In this document: piece by piece, positions 26,948 through 34,955 of the stretch
Layout: the number at the start of each line of letters is the position of its first letter
Position numbering within the stretch: the stretch's first letter is position 1
Assembly: GCA_028819255.1 (NCBI GenBank)
Contig: JAPPMB010000048.1
Location: 1-40,449, forward strand
Source of the DNA: Bryobacterales bacterium
GTDB taxonomy: Bacteria; Acidobacteriota; Terriglobia; Bryobacterales; UBA6623
Length of the DNA: 40,449 nt
Reading direction: 5' to 3'
Translations under genes and position numbers: made by a program
Notes under the pieces: generated by a model
Seen by the model: only the letters and a program-made list of their open reading frames with translations
Database searches by the model: none
What the model was told of the DNA's origin: nothing

Positions 26948-29900
26948 CCCGCTCCCCGATCGGCCGCTTGAGGACCGTGTACAGGCATGGAACCACCACA
27001 AGCGTCAGCGCGGCAGCGCTGACGACTCCGCCGATGATCGCGCGCGCCAGCGGCACGTTGGCCTCGGCCCCGGGTCCGCCGAGCGCCATCGGCGCCAGAG
27101 CGAGCACGGTCGTGAGGGAGGTCATCAGGATGGGACGGGTCCGCACCCCGGCGGCTTCGCTGATCGCCTCCTCGACGGTCGCGCCGGCGGACAGGCGCCG
27201 GTCCGCGTAGTCGACGAGCAGCGTGCTGTACGCGACCACCAGTCCGACCATCATGACGATACCCATCGCCGACATCATGCTCAGGGGAGTTCCTCCGACG
27301 AACATCAGGCCTCCAACGCCAATGAGGCCGAGCGGTACGGCCAGCATCACGATCAGGGGGTCCCGGAACGACCGGAACTGCAGGACCAGCACGAGGTACA
27401 CCAGCACGACCGCCAGCACGAAGCCCTGCATGAACTGGTCGAGCGCCTCACGCATCGTGGCGACCTCCCCGGTGAGGTTGTAGCTGTAGCCCAGGTCGGC
27501 GAACTCGGGACCGGTCACCTCGAAGTACGGCCCGCGGTCGGATTCCCGGGGAACAGGCCCGAGCGCCGCCGACGCTCCAAGCGACTCCTCGACCTGTGCA
27601 ACGACCGTGCCGATGTCGTGGCCCGGACGCACCGCGGCGTAGACGTCGATCACTCTTGTGATGTTCCGGTGACTGATCGTCGCCGGGCCGGTCTTTCTGC
27701 GCATGTCGACGAGCGAGCGCAGAGCCACCGGAGGCTTGCCGGACGTTCCGCTCACCGGGATGTTCCGCAGCGTCTCGATCGATTCCAGGTCCTGCTCGGA
27801 ATACTGAGCTCCGATGAAGTAGTGATTCCCGTTCCTCTCGTCGATCCAGAACGCCGGATCGAAGCCGATGCTGGAGTTGGTGGCCGTGACGAGGTTCTTC
27901 ATCACGTCGTCAGTTTCCACGCCGGCCAGGGCGGCCTTGACCCTGTCGATCTCGATGTCAAGGATCGGATAGTCCATGCGCTGAGAGATGCGCGTGTCGA
28001 CGACCCCCGGGACGCTCGAGATCCTCCCGGCGGCAATCTCGGCGATGCGGTGGGACGTTTCCAGATTGCTGCCCGACACCTGGACGTGAATCGGCGCGGG
28101 CTCCCCCTGGTTGAGCGCCGCGGTCAGCATGCCTCCCGTGTCGAACGAGAACTCGACATCCCGGAACCGTCCGTTGAGCCTTGTGCGGAGCCGTTCCACG
28201 TACTCGAATGTTCCGGGCCGGTCCGGCTTGCCCTTCAGCTGAACCAGCACGAACGCGTCCATCGGACCGCTGTTGGGGGTATAGGCCGCCGGCCAGTCCA
28301 TGAGCACGCCGATGTTCGAAATCAGCATCTTCAGGTTCGACTCGGGATGCCGTTCCGGGTCCCACGGGTCGGCCTCGCCGATCTCCTCAGTGAGAACCGA
28401 CTCGATCTCCGCAAGCCTCGCTTCCGTGGTCTCGATGCGGGTTCCCGACGGCAGCCTGACCCCGATCTGGAACTGCCCGGCGTCGACGGGCGGAAAGAGT
28501 TCCGTGCCCGTCGACCGCAGCAGGGCCAGCGAGCCGCCGAGCAGCAGCACGGCCATGGCGATGACTGAGCCCCGGTACCGCAGGAGACTGCGGACGAGAC
28601 CCTCCCAACGTGTGGCGAGCCCTGCACGCCGCGAGGCGGAGCCGGTGCCGGGCGCCCCCTTCAGGATCCGGGCGCAGAAGGCCGGCACCAGTGTGAGAGA
28701 GAAGAGGAGCGAGGCCACCATGCCCAGGGTCGCCGCCAGCGCCACCGGGCTGAACAGGTAGCTGGCCATGCCGGACAGGAACATCACCGGGAAGAAAACG
28801 ATGCAGAAGGTCGCGGTCGCCGAGACCACCGGGGCGGCCACCTCGGAGGCGCCCAGCCGCGCCGCCTCAAACGGGTCGCTTCCCCCCTCCACGTGGCGCA
28901 CGACGGACTCGACGACCACGATGGACTGGTCGATCAGGATTCCCACCACCAGCGCCAGGCCGCCGATGGTCATGGCATTGAGGGTTGCGCCGGCGAAATA
29001 GAGTCCGGCGAAGGCGGCAAGGGCCGCCAGGGGCAGGCTTGTGAGAATCAGGATCGTGGGACGCAGCCTGCGCAGGAACAGCGCGACCACCACGGCCGCG
29101 AAGCCCGCTCCCAGAATGCCTTCCAGCTGCAGCGCCCGCAGCGAGTTGCGGACGTACACCGACTGGTCGAGGACCACCTCGATGGACAGGTCCCTCGCGG
29201 TGGGGTTCATCTCCCTGAGCCGTTGCTGGATCCGTTCGAGGTTCTGCCGGATCGACTGCACGATGCTGATCGTGTTGGCGCCGGGCTGCCGGTAGATGGG
29301 AATGTAGACTTGGCGCCGGCCGTTGATGCGAACCACATTGGTCTGGATCTGGCTCGAGTCCCGCACCTCCGCGACATCGCCCACCAGCACCGGCACGCCT
29401 TTCCGGACTGCCAGCGGCATGTCGTTGAGGTCCTCGACCCGCGAGGGCATGGAGTTGGCGAAGATCTGATAGTCAAGGTCGCCGGCCTTCAGATTGCCGG
29501 CAGGGATGAACACGCTCTGGCGCTTGAGAGCCCGGACCACATCCATCGGCCCCAGACCGCGCGCCTCCAGGCGCTCCCGGTCCACGTAGGCGAGAATCCG
29601 CCTCAGCTTTCCCCCATAGACGGCGGGTGCGATCACCCCCTGGATCGACTGCAGGCGGTTGCGGAGTTCGAAGTAGGCAATGTCGTAGAGCTCCTTCTCG
29701 TTCATCACCGGGCTAGAGACGCTCACCAGGCACAGGGGGACGGACGCCGTCGGGTCGAAGGGCATGACCATGGGCGGAATCGTCCCGGGCGGAAGATAGA
29801 ACATGTCGCTGACGGCGTAGGAGGTCACCTGGCTCATCGCCGTCTCTAGGCTGATCCCCTCGCGGAAGAAGTCCTTGACCACGCAGACGCCCAGCATGGC

Positions 29901-30143
29901 CTTGGCCTCCTGGTGCTCGATGCCGACCGACTGCCCGGTCCATCGCTCGAGGCGGCTCATGATGTCACGCTCCATCACTTCCGGCGGCATGCCCGGATAG
30001 AACGTGACAATCTGGACGGCGGGCGTCTTGAAGATCGGCAGCAGATCGGCAGGCAGTCTCTGAAAGGAGGCGATGCCGAGAACGACCGTGGCCAGGGCCG
30101 CGACGCCGACCGCATGCGGGTTCCTCAGCGCGAATCGGATCAT
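26931..30143 (-). CDS. RND-family efflux pump, inner-membrane permease
   Basis: 1070 residues starting 'MIRFALRNPHAVG', with twelve predicted membrane helices and two large periplasmic loops, as in AcrB- and CusA-like pumps. Helix-4 motif: 'GGLALVVGILIDQSIVVVE', in which the second of the two Asp found in AcrB (D407/D408) is Gln406; Asp405 is kept. Helix-10 motif: 'MMVGLVVAYSTLLVDYADR', where the position of AcrB Lys940 is Ala971. The 'RPILMTSL' segment is normal. So the classical proton-relay set is incomplete; an alternative set must exist if the pump works. It is first of a three-gene operon with adaptor and outer-membrane channel. Substrate range is not readable. Confidence 0.93.
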   Translation of the reverse strand: MIRFALRNPHAVGVAALATVVLGIASFQRLPADLLPIFKTPAVQIVTFYPGMPPEVMERDIMSRLERWTGQSVGIEHQEAKAMLGVCVVKDFFREGISLETAMSQVTSYAVSDMFYLPPGTIPPMVMPFDPTASVPLCLVSVSSPVMNEKELYDIAYFELRNRLQSIQGVIAPAVYGGKLRRILAYVDRERLEARGLGPMDVVRALKRQSVFIPAGNLKAGDLDYQIFANSMPSRVEDLNDMPLAVRKGVPVLVGDVAEVRDSSQIQTNVVRINGRRQVYIPIYRQPGANTISIVQSIRQNLERIQQRLREMNPTARDLSIEVVLDQSVYVRNSLRALQLEGILGAGFAAVVVALFLRRLRPTILILTSLPLAALAAFAGLYFAGATLNAMTIGGLALVVGILIDQSIVVVESVVRHVEGGSDPFEAARLGASEVAAPVVSATATFCIVFFPVMFLSGMASYLFSPVALAATLGMVASLLFSLTLVPAFCARILKGAPGTGSASRRAGLATRWEGLVRSLLRYRGSVIAMAVLLLGGSLALLRSTGTELFPPVDAGQFQIGVRLPSGTRIETTEARLAEIESVLTEEIGEADPWDPERHPESNLKMLISNIGVLMDWPAAYTPNSGPMDAFVLVQLKGKPDRPGTFEYVERLRTRLNGRFRDVEFSFDTGGMLTAALNQGEPAPIHVQVSGSNLETSHRIAEIAAGRISSVPGVVDTRISQRMDYPILDIEIDRVKAALAGVETDDVMKNLVTATNSSIGFDPAFWIDERNGNHYFIGAQYSEQDLESIETLRNIPVSGTSGKPPVALRSLVDMRRKTGPATISHRNITRVIDVYAAVRPGHDIGTVVAQVEESLGASAALGPVPRESDRGPYFEVTGPEFADLGYSYNLTGEVATMREALDQFMQGFVLAVVLVYLVLVLQFRSFRDPLIVMLAVPLGLIGVGGLMFVGGTPLSMMSAMGIVMMVGLVVAYSTLLVDYADRRLSAGATVEEAISEAAGVRTRPILMTSLTTVLALAPMALGGPGAEANVPLARAIIGGVVSAAALTLVVVPCLYTVLKRPIGERDAAIA

Positions 30144-30450
30144 GGGCGACTGCTGCGAGCGCAGGCAAGGGGGCCGGCAGGCCTCGGGACCGCTCGCATC
30201 TTGTCAGCTCCGGGCATCACGGGCATTCAGCATACCGGTCTCGAAAGCAGGCCGATAACATCATGTCACGCTAGGCCCCGACATGCCGCTGGCCCGAAGC
30301 GCCCGGCAGAGCGAAGTTGCATGCGGACCCTCGCGGATCCAGTGTCGGCGGGAGGCGGCTGCCGGGCATCCCGCCTTGAGCATTCGGTTCCGGGACTTGC
30401 TAGACTGATTCCCACTCGACAATCCGGGCAATCGCCTTCAAACTAGAATC
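30144..30450. other. intergenic region upstream of the efflux operon
   Basis: About 300 bp with no recognisable gene. It should hold the efflux operon promoter on the minus strand and a promoter for the rightward genes. Nothing on the minus strand was convincing. Confidence 0.4.
30376..30406 (+). promoter_or_regulatory. candidate promoter for the winged-helix/Ntn-hydrolase pair
   Basis: TTGAGC at 30376-30381 and TAGACT at 30401-30406 with an extended TGC before it, spaced by 19 bp. It lies about 260 bp upstream of the gene pair, on the other side of the transposase remnant. Spacing is longer than ideal and there is no other support. Confidence 0.25.
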
Positions 30451-30663
30451 ATGGCAAGCAAGTCGCAGGGCAAGGGATACCGCAAGGGCATCCCGCTTGT
30501 CGGATTCATGCGGCTGTTTTACGACGCTGCGACCGCCGAGGCACAGTTTATCGAACCGCGCTCGCCGGAGGGAATCAACGACACCTTGCAGGGATTCGTG
30601 AAAGATCACGCAGCCAAGGGCGCCAAAGCCTACAATGAAACCGACCAGCTAGTGGGAGCCTGA
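30451..30663 (+). pseudogene. IS1595-type transposase, internal fragment
   Basis: The 70-residue frame reads 'KGIPLVGFMRLFYDAATAEAQ' at the start and then 'DTLQGFVKDHAAKGAKAYNET'. This fits the middle of IS1595 transposases, where a catalytic-domain strand ('xxVVGVKDR') is followed by 'TLQGFVxxxxxxGAxVYTDE'. The expected Tyr-Thr-Asp is Tyr-Asn-Glu, and the N- and C-terminal parts are gone. The frame has an ATG and ends 4 bp before the start of the next gene, so it could also be mistaken for a small gene. The same 'LQGFVK' words occur in the fossil at 17.1-17.5 kb, suggesting the same IS family in both places. Confidence 0.65.
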
Positions 30664-30667
30664 AGCG

Positions 30668-31099
30668 ATGGACGATGGAAGATTCGTATTGGCCGCCATG
30701 TCGCCAGCAGGAGGTGGCAGCTACTCTCCTGCCCAGATCCAGAAGCTGTTGTTTCTGATCGATCGTGAGATCTCCGATCTCGTTGGAGGTTCGCGGTTCC
30801 TGTTCCAGCCCTATCACTACGGGCCGTTTGACAAGCGCGTGTATGCCGTTCTTGAGACGCTTGAAGACGACGGTTTGGTACATATCGGAGACTCTTGGAC
30901 CAATTATCGCACCTACACGCTGACACCGGACGGACTGGAGTCGGGAAGAAGAGCTATCGAAGAGTTTGATACTAGAGCCAGAGACTATATGGTGAGGGCT
31001 TCAAATTTCGTCCGTGAGCAAACATTTGACAAGCTGGTTGCAGCGATCTACAAGGCGTATCCAGAAATGCGGGTAAACAGCGTCTTTCAGGATCGATGA
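30668..31099 (+). CDS. winged-helix protein of the YwgA / Panacea (DUF4065)-like group
   Basis: 143 residues. It starts just after the IS1595 scrap at an ATG with a weak AGCCTGAAG Shine-Dalgarno. The pattern 'AQIQKLLFLIDREISDL', 'FQPYHYGPFDKRVYAVLETL' and 'YTLTPDGLESGRRAIEEF' corresponds to the K-L-Q-K-L-x-F-L helix, the Y-G-P-F/Y loop and the final beta-hairpin and L-T-x-x-G segment of YwgA and DUF4065/Panacea-like winged-helix proteins. Panacea domains are known as antitoxins that partner many unrelated toxins. It has no membrane segment. Its stop overlaps the start of the Ntn-hydrolase gene (ATGA), so the two are translated together. A regulator or antitoxin role is inferred. Confidence 0.65.
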   Translation: MDDGRFVLAAMSPAGGGSYSPAQIQKLLFLIDREISDLVGGSRFLFQPYHYGPFDKRVYAVLETLEDDGLVHIGDSWTNYRTYTLTPDGLESGRRAIEEFDTRARDYMVRASNFVREQTFDKLVAAIYKAYPEMRVNSVFQDR

Positions 31100-31863
31100 C
31101 CGCAGTCGTAGGCGTCTTGTGTTGCGATGGCGTTGTCATCGGCACAGACAGTTCCGCCACTTTCACACAAGGCTCACAGCGTACAATCGAACAGCCGACA
31201 GAGAAGCTGAGAATCGTTGGCGACAGCATGATTGTTGCTGGTGCCGGGCAAGTAGGACTTGGTCAGCGATTCAATAGAATTGCCAACAACGCCTACAACA
31301 GCAGCCTGCTCTCGGGCTCTGACCATATTGAATTTGCCAAGGCCTTATCACGAATGGCGATTGAGGATTTCTCACATACGTATTTAAAGCCGGGTCTGTA
31401 CGGATCTCTGATCGGATTCCACATGGGAGGGCGACCGCGATTGTGCGAGTTCGCCGTATCAGATTTTCAGCCGGAGTTCAAGGATGAAGGGATATGGTAC
31501 GTCTCCATGGGCAGTGGACAGCCCATCACAGACCCGTTTCTAGCTTTGATGCGAAACATCTTCTGGAGCGATGGATTACCGACAATCCAAGACGCGACGT
31601 TTGCAGTGACATGGGCGCTTGAGCATGCGATTGAGGTCAATCCCGGAGGCATCAACGGCCCTATACGGGTAGCGGTCTTGGAGCGAAGGAAAGAAGTGGG
31701 ACACAGCTACGTTGCCCGCATCCTCGAGAACAGCGAATTGCAAGAACACAAGGAGCAAATCAGAACCATGGAGGCCTTGCTAAGGAGATATGCTGCCAGC
31801 CAAAAATCAAGCGATGATGCGCCGAATATTCCTAGACTTCAGACGGACCAGCCACAATCTTAG
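31096..31863 (+). CDS. proteasome-like Ntn hydrolase (threonine peptidase fold)
   Basis: 255 residues beginning Met-Thr, so removal of Met leaves Thr1, the nucleophile of proteasome beta subunits. Around it lie 'VVGVLCCDGVVIGTDSSAT', in which mature Asp17 sits as in proteasomes, and 'EKLRIV', where mature Lys36 is in the place of the catalytic Lys33. Later 'SMGSGQPITDPFLALM' matches the conserved G-S-G strand and helix. No pre-sequence, no ATPase partner and no alpha-type subunit are seen in the window. The C-terminal ~50 residues are a charged helical tail. The gene is less GC-rich than its neighbours. It is coupled by an ATGA overlap to the winged-helix gene. A self-compartmentalised protease or amidohydrolase is the likely product; its target is unknown. 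Confidence 0.75.
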   Translation: MTAVVGVLCCDGVVIGTDSSATFTQGSQRTIEQPTEKLRIVGDSMIVAGAGQVGLGQRFNRIANNAYNSSLLSGSDHIEFAKALSRMAIEDFSHTYLKPGLYGSLIGFHMGGRPRLCEFAVSDFQPEFKDEGIWYVSMGSGQPITDPFLALMRNIFWSDGLPTIQDATFAVTWALEHAIEVNPGGINGPIRVAVLERRKEVGHSYVARILENSELQEHKEQIRTMEALLRRYAASQKSSDDAPNIPRLQTDQPQS

Positions 31864-32271
31864 GATAGTCCAAGACATCATATCGGAGAGAGGTGACGGC
31901 CAATTGATCGAGATCGCAGAAACCCAAGTCTTCCACTGCGCCTGAACTCGAGATCATAGATCCGTCCCATCAGGCGTGTCGTGCAGAACTACGCAAGGCT
32001 CTGCGGACGGGCTCGTCCTTGGCAGACATTGGGAAGGCGGTGAAGGCGGATACAGCTGTGCTTTCGTGCAAACCAACCGATTCCTTGGTCCGTCAGAATC
32101 CTCGCAAGACTCTCATAGGCCGCGGGCGGACCGCAACGACGTCACTCGTCGCGACGTCCACCTGCCTTGCCTCCCGGAACAACGCGCCACCGCCGGAGTC
32201 CTCTCCGAAATGGATGCCGGGGTCGCCACACTGGAGGGACGGCTTGACGGTACCCGCGTAGTCGGCAGGGC
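31864..32271. other. intergenic region, nothing recognised
   Basis: About 400 bp with two short overlapping plus-strand frames (31976-32275, 32019-32261) that carry no domain. Composition rises from moderate to high GC along it. No clear terminator was found after the Ntn-hydrolase gene. Confidence 0.45.
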
Positions 32272-33154
32272 ATGATAGAGCTGCCCATCACCCATGCCAT
32301 TCGGCTAATTGACCCGGATTTCCCTGCCGAAGAGGGGCCGATCCGCATCTTCATCAGCAGCGTCCGGCGCGAGTTCGCACGTGAGCGGGAACACCTGCGC
32401 GACAACCTGCGCGGAATTCCGCTCATGCGGCGATTCTTCGAGGTCTTTCCCTTCGAGGACATGCCTGCTTCCGACCGGCGGCCCGACAAAGTCTACCTGA
32501 ACGAAGTGGAACGGTGCGACACCAAAGTGGGCCTGTTCGGGCAGGACTACGGGCCCGCGGACGCGGCGGGCGTTTCGCCCACCGAACGAGACTTCGACCG
32601 TGCCGCCCGGCAGGACAAGCACCAGCTCATCTTCGTCAGCGGTGCGGACGCGAGCCGACACCCGAGGATGCGCACACTCCTCCGAAGGGCACAGCGCGGT
32701 CTGGCAAGGAGGCGGTTCGCGACGTCGGCTGAGTTGGTGGCGGGCCTCTAAGCCCTCCTACACTATCTCGAGGCGAAGGAGCTGCTGTGCTCAGTGCCGT
32801 TCGACGCGGCGCAGTGCTCCGGGGCCACGCTGGACGAACTGGATGTCGAAGGCATGTACCGCTTCATCCGCACGGCGCGCAGGGCAAACTCCCACGGCAC
32901 GGAGATCGCAAAGCCGATTCCCTCCTACCGGACCTACAAGGGTACGGTCTTCGAGTTGGCGGACCAAGCCGTGGACTTCGTCCTGAGCAAGATCGTGCGG
33001 TCCGTGGGCACGAGGGCCAACAGCGAGCAGGCACCCGTGGCGTACGAGATGCCAAAGGAGGGAGCCAAGGAGGCCATGGTCAACGCGGTGGCGCACCGGG
33101 TCTACACCGACAACAGCAGCGTTCAGGTCATGCGCTGCGCCCACCGGCGGGAAG
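32272..33154 (+). pseudogene. DUF4062 - AlbA/RecG-like ATPase gene, 5' part
   Basis: The 5' portion encodes a DUF4062 domain: 'IRIFISSVRREFAREREHL', 'FFEVFPFEDMPASDRRP', 'VGLFGQDYGPADAAGVSPTE' and 'HQLIFVSGAD'. This TIR-like domain occurs at the front of many defence-type ATPases. An in-frame TAA at 32749-32751 sits where relatives have a Tyr (VAGL-x-A-L), and the same frame then continues ('LHYLEAKELL', 'ATLDELDVEGMY'), implying a single-base nonsense change. A gap then removes ~45 expected residues between 'IRTARRA' and 'HGTEIAKPIPSYRTYKGTVFE' without shifting frame. Then 'AVDFVLSKIVRSVGTRA' and 'EAMVNAVAHRVYT' (HATPase N-box-like Glu/Asn) follow. The coding part breaks at 33154 at an 11-bp repeat. 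Confidence 0.8.
33144..33154 (+). repeat. left copy of an 11-bp direct repeat
   Basis: CCGGCGGGAAG. It pairs with CCGGTGGGAAG at 34945-34955, 10 of 11 bases alike. Both copies lie in the ATPase gene's reading frame and specify the same codon positions (Arg, Arg or Trp, Glu). Confidence 0.7.
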
Positions 33155-33164
33155 GCATATAGAT

Positions 33165-33608
33165 TGGAACGCCACGACGGCCGCGCAGCCGTCGAAGAAA
33201 ACGTTGGGAATCCCGCCACCGAAGTAGCGGACGTTGCGTCGCCCGAAGAGTTCGCGGTCAGTAATGGCGACCTTGGGCAGATCCCTCTGGCGTTTGAGAT
33301 CGTCTGGATATAGCCATCGGCTCTCGCGACCATCGTGCTTGGACGCCACGCTGCATCGGACCTGGTCCTTACGATTCTTGCGGATTCGTGCTGCGAGAAA
33401 TGCCCGGTAGGTGACGTCTCGGGGACCGGGAGTAGCCCATGAGGACAATGTGATCCGCCTCCTGAAGCACAATACGCATCTCGCGCTGGAGTTCCTCTAG
33501 AATGGGTGGCGGCGGGGTCTTCAAGCTCGCCTGCATGACCAGTTGCGAGTCCACCGAAGCCAACAAGTGCCGAACGACGCTATTCGAGTCCAGTGACGCG
33601 GACAGCAT
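33165..33608 (-). pseudogene. SIR2-like protein, C-terminal fragment with frameshift
   Basis: The minus strand gives 'LEELQREMRIVLQEADHIVLMGYS' (quoted in part: VLQEADHIVLMGYS) in one frame. After a shift near 33430 it continues as 'DVTYRAFLAARIRKNRKDQVRC' (quoted in part: VTYRAFLAARIRKNRKD), then ends 'VRYFGGGIPNVFFDG'. These match the last conserved blocks of SIR2-family proteins: 'A-D-x-I-V-x-x-G-Y-S-L-P-x-D-D', followed in the defence-type group by 'Y-x-G-G-G-I-P-x-V-F-x-D-G'. The NAD-binding N-terminal part is absent. The right end abuts the start of the PEP-mutase gene, head to head. Confidence 0.7.
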
Positions 33609-33618
33609 CAGGGGATAG

Positions 33619-34479
33619 ATGACGACAACCGAGCAGCGTGGTAAGACGCGTGCCTTGCGAGCGCTCCATTCGGACCAAGAAGTTCTTGTGCTGCCGAACG
33701 TCTGGGATCCGATTGGGGCGCGCGTTCTGGCCTCTAAGGGTTATCCGGCTGTCGCGACCGCTAGCGCGGCGGTTTCCTCCGCGCTCGGATTCGAAGACGG
33801 CGAGAAGATCAGGCGGCAGACGATGCTGGAGATCGTCGCCCGGATCAGCCGCTCCGTAGCCGTTCCGGTGACGGCCGACATGGAAACTGGGTACGGGACT
33901 TCCCTCGCTGAGTTGGAGGACACCATACGGTGCCTGCTCGACACGGGGGCCGTTGGGCTCAACATCGAGGACAGCCTCGAAGAGGGCGGGTCCCTCCGAC
34001 CCGTGGATGAACAGGCCGAAAGGATTGCGACGGTACGGGAGACCGCAGCCGCGCAGGGGCTCGACCTCTTGATCAATGCTCGAGTGGACGCCTTTTTGTC
34101 AGACGAATTCGGCCGAGCAGAGGAGCGAATCGAAGAGACCGTGACGCGCGCCGAGGTCTATGCCAAGGCCGGCGCGGACTGCATTTACCCGATCGGTCCT
34201 GGTGATGCCGAGACACTCACCGTGCTGCGGTCACGGATCACCCTGCCGTTGAACGCCCTCGCGACCCCGGATGCGGTTCCGTTGGAAAGGATGGCGGAGA
34301 TCGGGATTAACCGCGTCAGTTTTGGACCGTTTATCTTCCGGTCGTGCCTTCGAAAGTTCGCAGACATAGCCGAAGCGCTTTCACGGTCCGCCGGCTACGA
34401 GTGTTTCGGTCGCGAGCTAATGACGGGTTCTGAAGCCTCGTTGTACCTAACGTCGGAGAGCGAGCAAGAGCCTCGCTAG
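33619..34479 (+). CDS. isocitrate lyase / PEP mutase family protein
   Basis: 286 residues, cytoplasmic, with the ICL/PEPM beta-alpha barrel sequence. Visible blocks are 'LVLPNVWDPIGARVLASKGYPAVATASAAVS', written here as LPNVWDPIGAR, then 'VPVTADMETGYG' (Asp87 and Glu89, magnesium-loop residues), 'AVGLNIEDSLEEGG' (Glu117, Asp118), 'LLINARVDAFL' and a closing 'GINRVSFGPFIFR'. The K-K-C-G-H motif of true isocitrate lyases is missing, so it belongs to the PEP mutase/oxaloacetate hydrolase/methylisocitrate lyase-like branch. The gene is complete and looks intact, unlike all of its immediate neighbours. Its start ATG follows GGGGATAG. What it cleaves is not readable. Confidence 0.88.
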   Translation: MTTTEQRGKTRALRALHSDQEVLVLPNVWDPIGARVLASKGYPAVATASAAVSSALGFEDGEKIRRQTMLEIVARISRSVAVPVTADMETGYGTSLAELEDTIRCLLDTGAVGLNIEDSLEEGGSLRPVDEQAERIATVRETAAAQGLDLLINARVDAFLSDEFGRAEERIEETVTRAEVYAKAGADCIYPIGPGDAETLTVLRSRITLPLNALATPDAVPLERMAEIGINRVSFGPFIFRSCLRKFADIAEALSRSAGYECFGRELMTGSEASLYLTSESEQEPR

Positions 34480-34944
34480 CATATCAATACGGCGCGGACG
34501 CGATCCTCACCTAGATCGGTTTGCACGAGTCGGCCTTCCCCAGCGAGCGCCATTTCGTGAGTTGGCTGTGACTGGCACTGTGGAGCGGCGTTTCGCATGC
34601 AAGTCGCTGCCCCGCACGAAGAGCGGCGGGTTGGGCTCGCCGGAATTTCGGGGGCCGACTGGCCAGTTGCTTTCCGCCTACCCGAGAGCCGCGCACGTCT
34701 GGCGATTCGACTCGACAGTGTGCGGTGTGTTGGTGAACATGTAAGAATGCAGGGAAGTCGTCGTCGAAAATGTCAGACTTCGGGGGCGTAGGCGCGTGGG
34801 GATCCGGGGCGGACGTGTCCATTCACGGCCACGAAAGGCCAAGGGAATCCGTTTCGTTGAGGTGGAAAGGATGGAGGGACGAGCGTCGTAGTAGAATACG
34901 TAACTCCCTTATAGTAAATGAGTTTCAGAGATTTTGAAATCAGT
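34480..34944. other. region with IS scrap and nothing else recognised
   Basis: Aside from the IS110 fragment at 34515-34568, no domain was recognised on either strand. The last ~40 bp before 34944 are visibly AT-rich. Confidence 0.4.
34515..34568 (+). pseudogene. IS110-family transposase scrap
   Basis: Eighteen codons read 'IGLHESAFPSERHFVSWL' followed by a stop. They match the C-terminal (transposase_20) block of IS110-type transposases, 'E-I-G-x-x-x-x-x-F-P-S-x-x-x-F-x-S-W-L'. Nothing before or after continues the homology. Confidence 0.5.
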
Positions 34945-34955
34945 CCGGTGGGAAG
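34945..34955 (+). repeat. right copy of the 11-bp direct repeat
   Basis: CCGGTGGGAAG; see the left copy at 33144-33154. Confidence 0.7.

Larger units (their letters stand above)
33155..34955. mobile_element. segment of 1801 bp inserted in the DUF4062-ATPase gene
   Basis: Counting one copy of the repeat, exactly 1801 bp separate matching codons of the two gene halves. 1801 leaves a remainder of 1 on division by 3, which is exactly the offset between the two halves' frames, so removal restores one continuous reading frame. The segment contains a SIR2-like 3' fragment on the minus strand, an intact PEP-mutase/ICL-family gene on the plus strand and a short IS110 transposase scrap near the right end. 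No terminal inverted repeats and no transposase belonging to the segment were seen, so the mechanism may be illegitimate recombination or insertion with a target duplication. Confidence 0.65.

Noticed and set aside
26721..28568. A 615-codon plus-strand frame rich in His, Arg and Asp
   Set aside because: Antisense shadow of the RND adaptor and pump genes.
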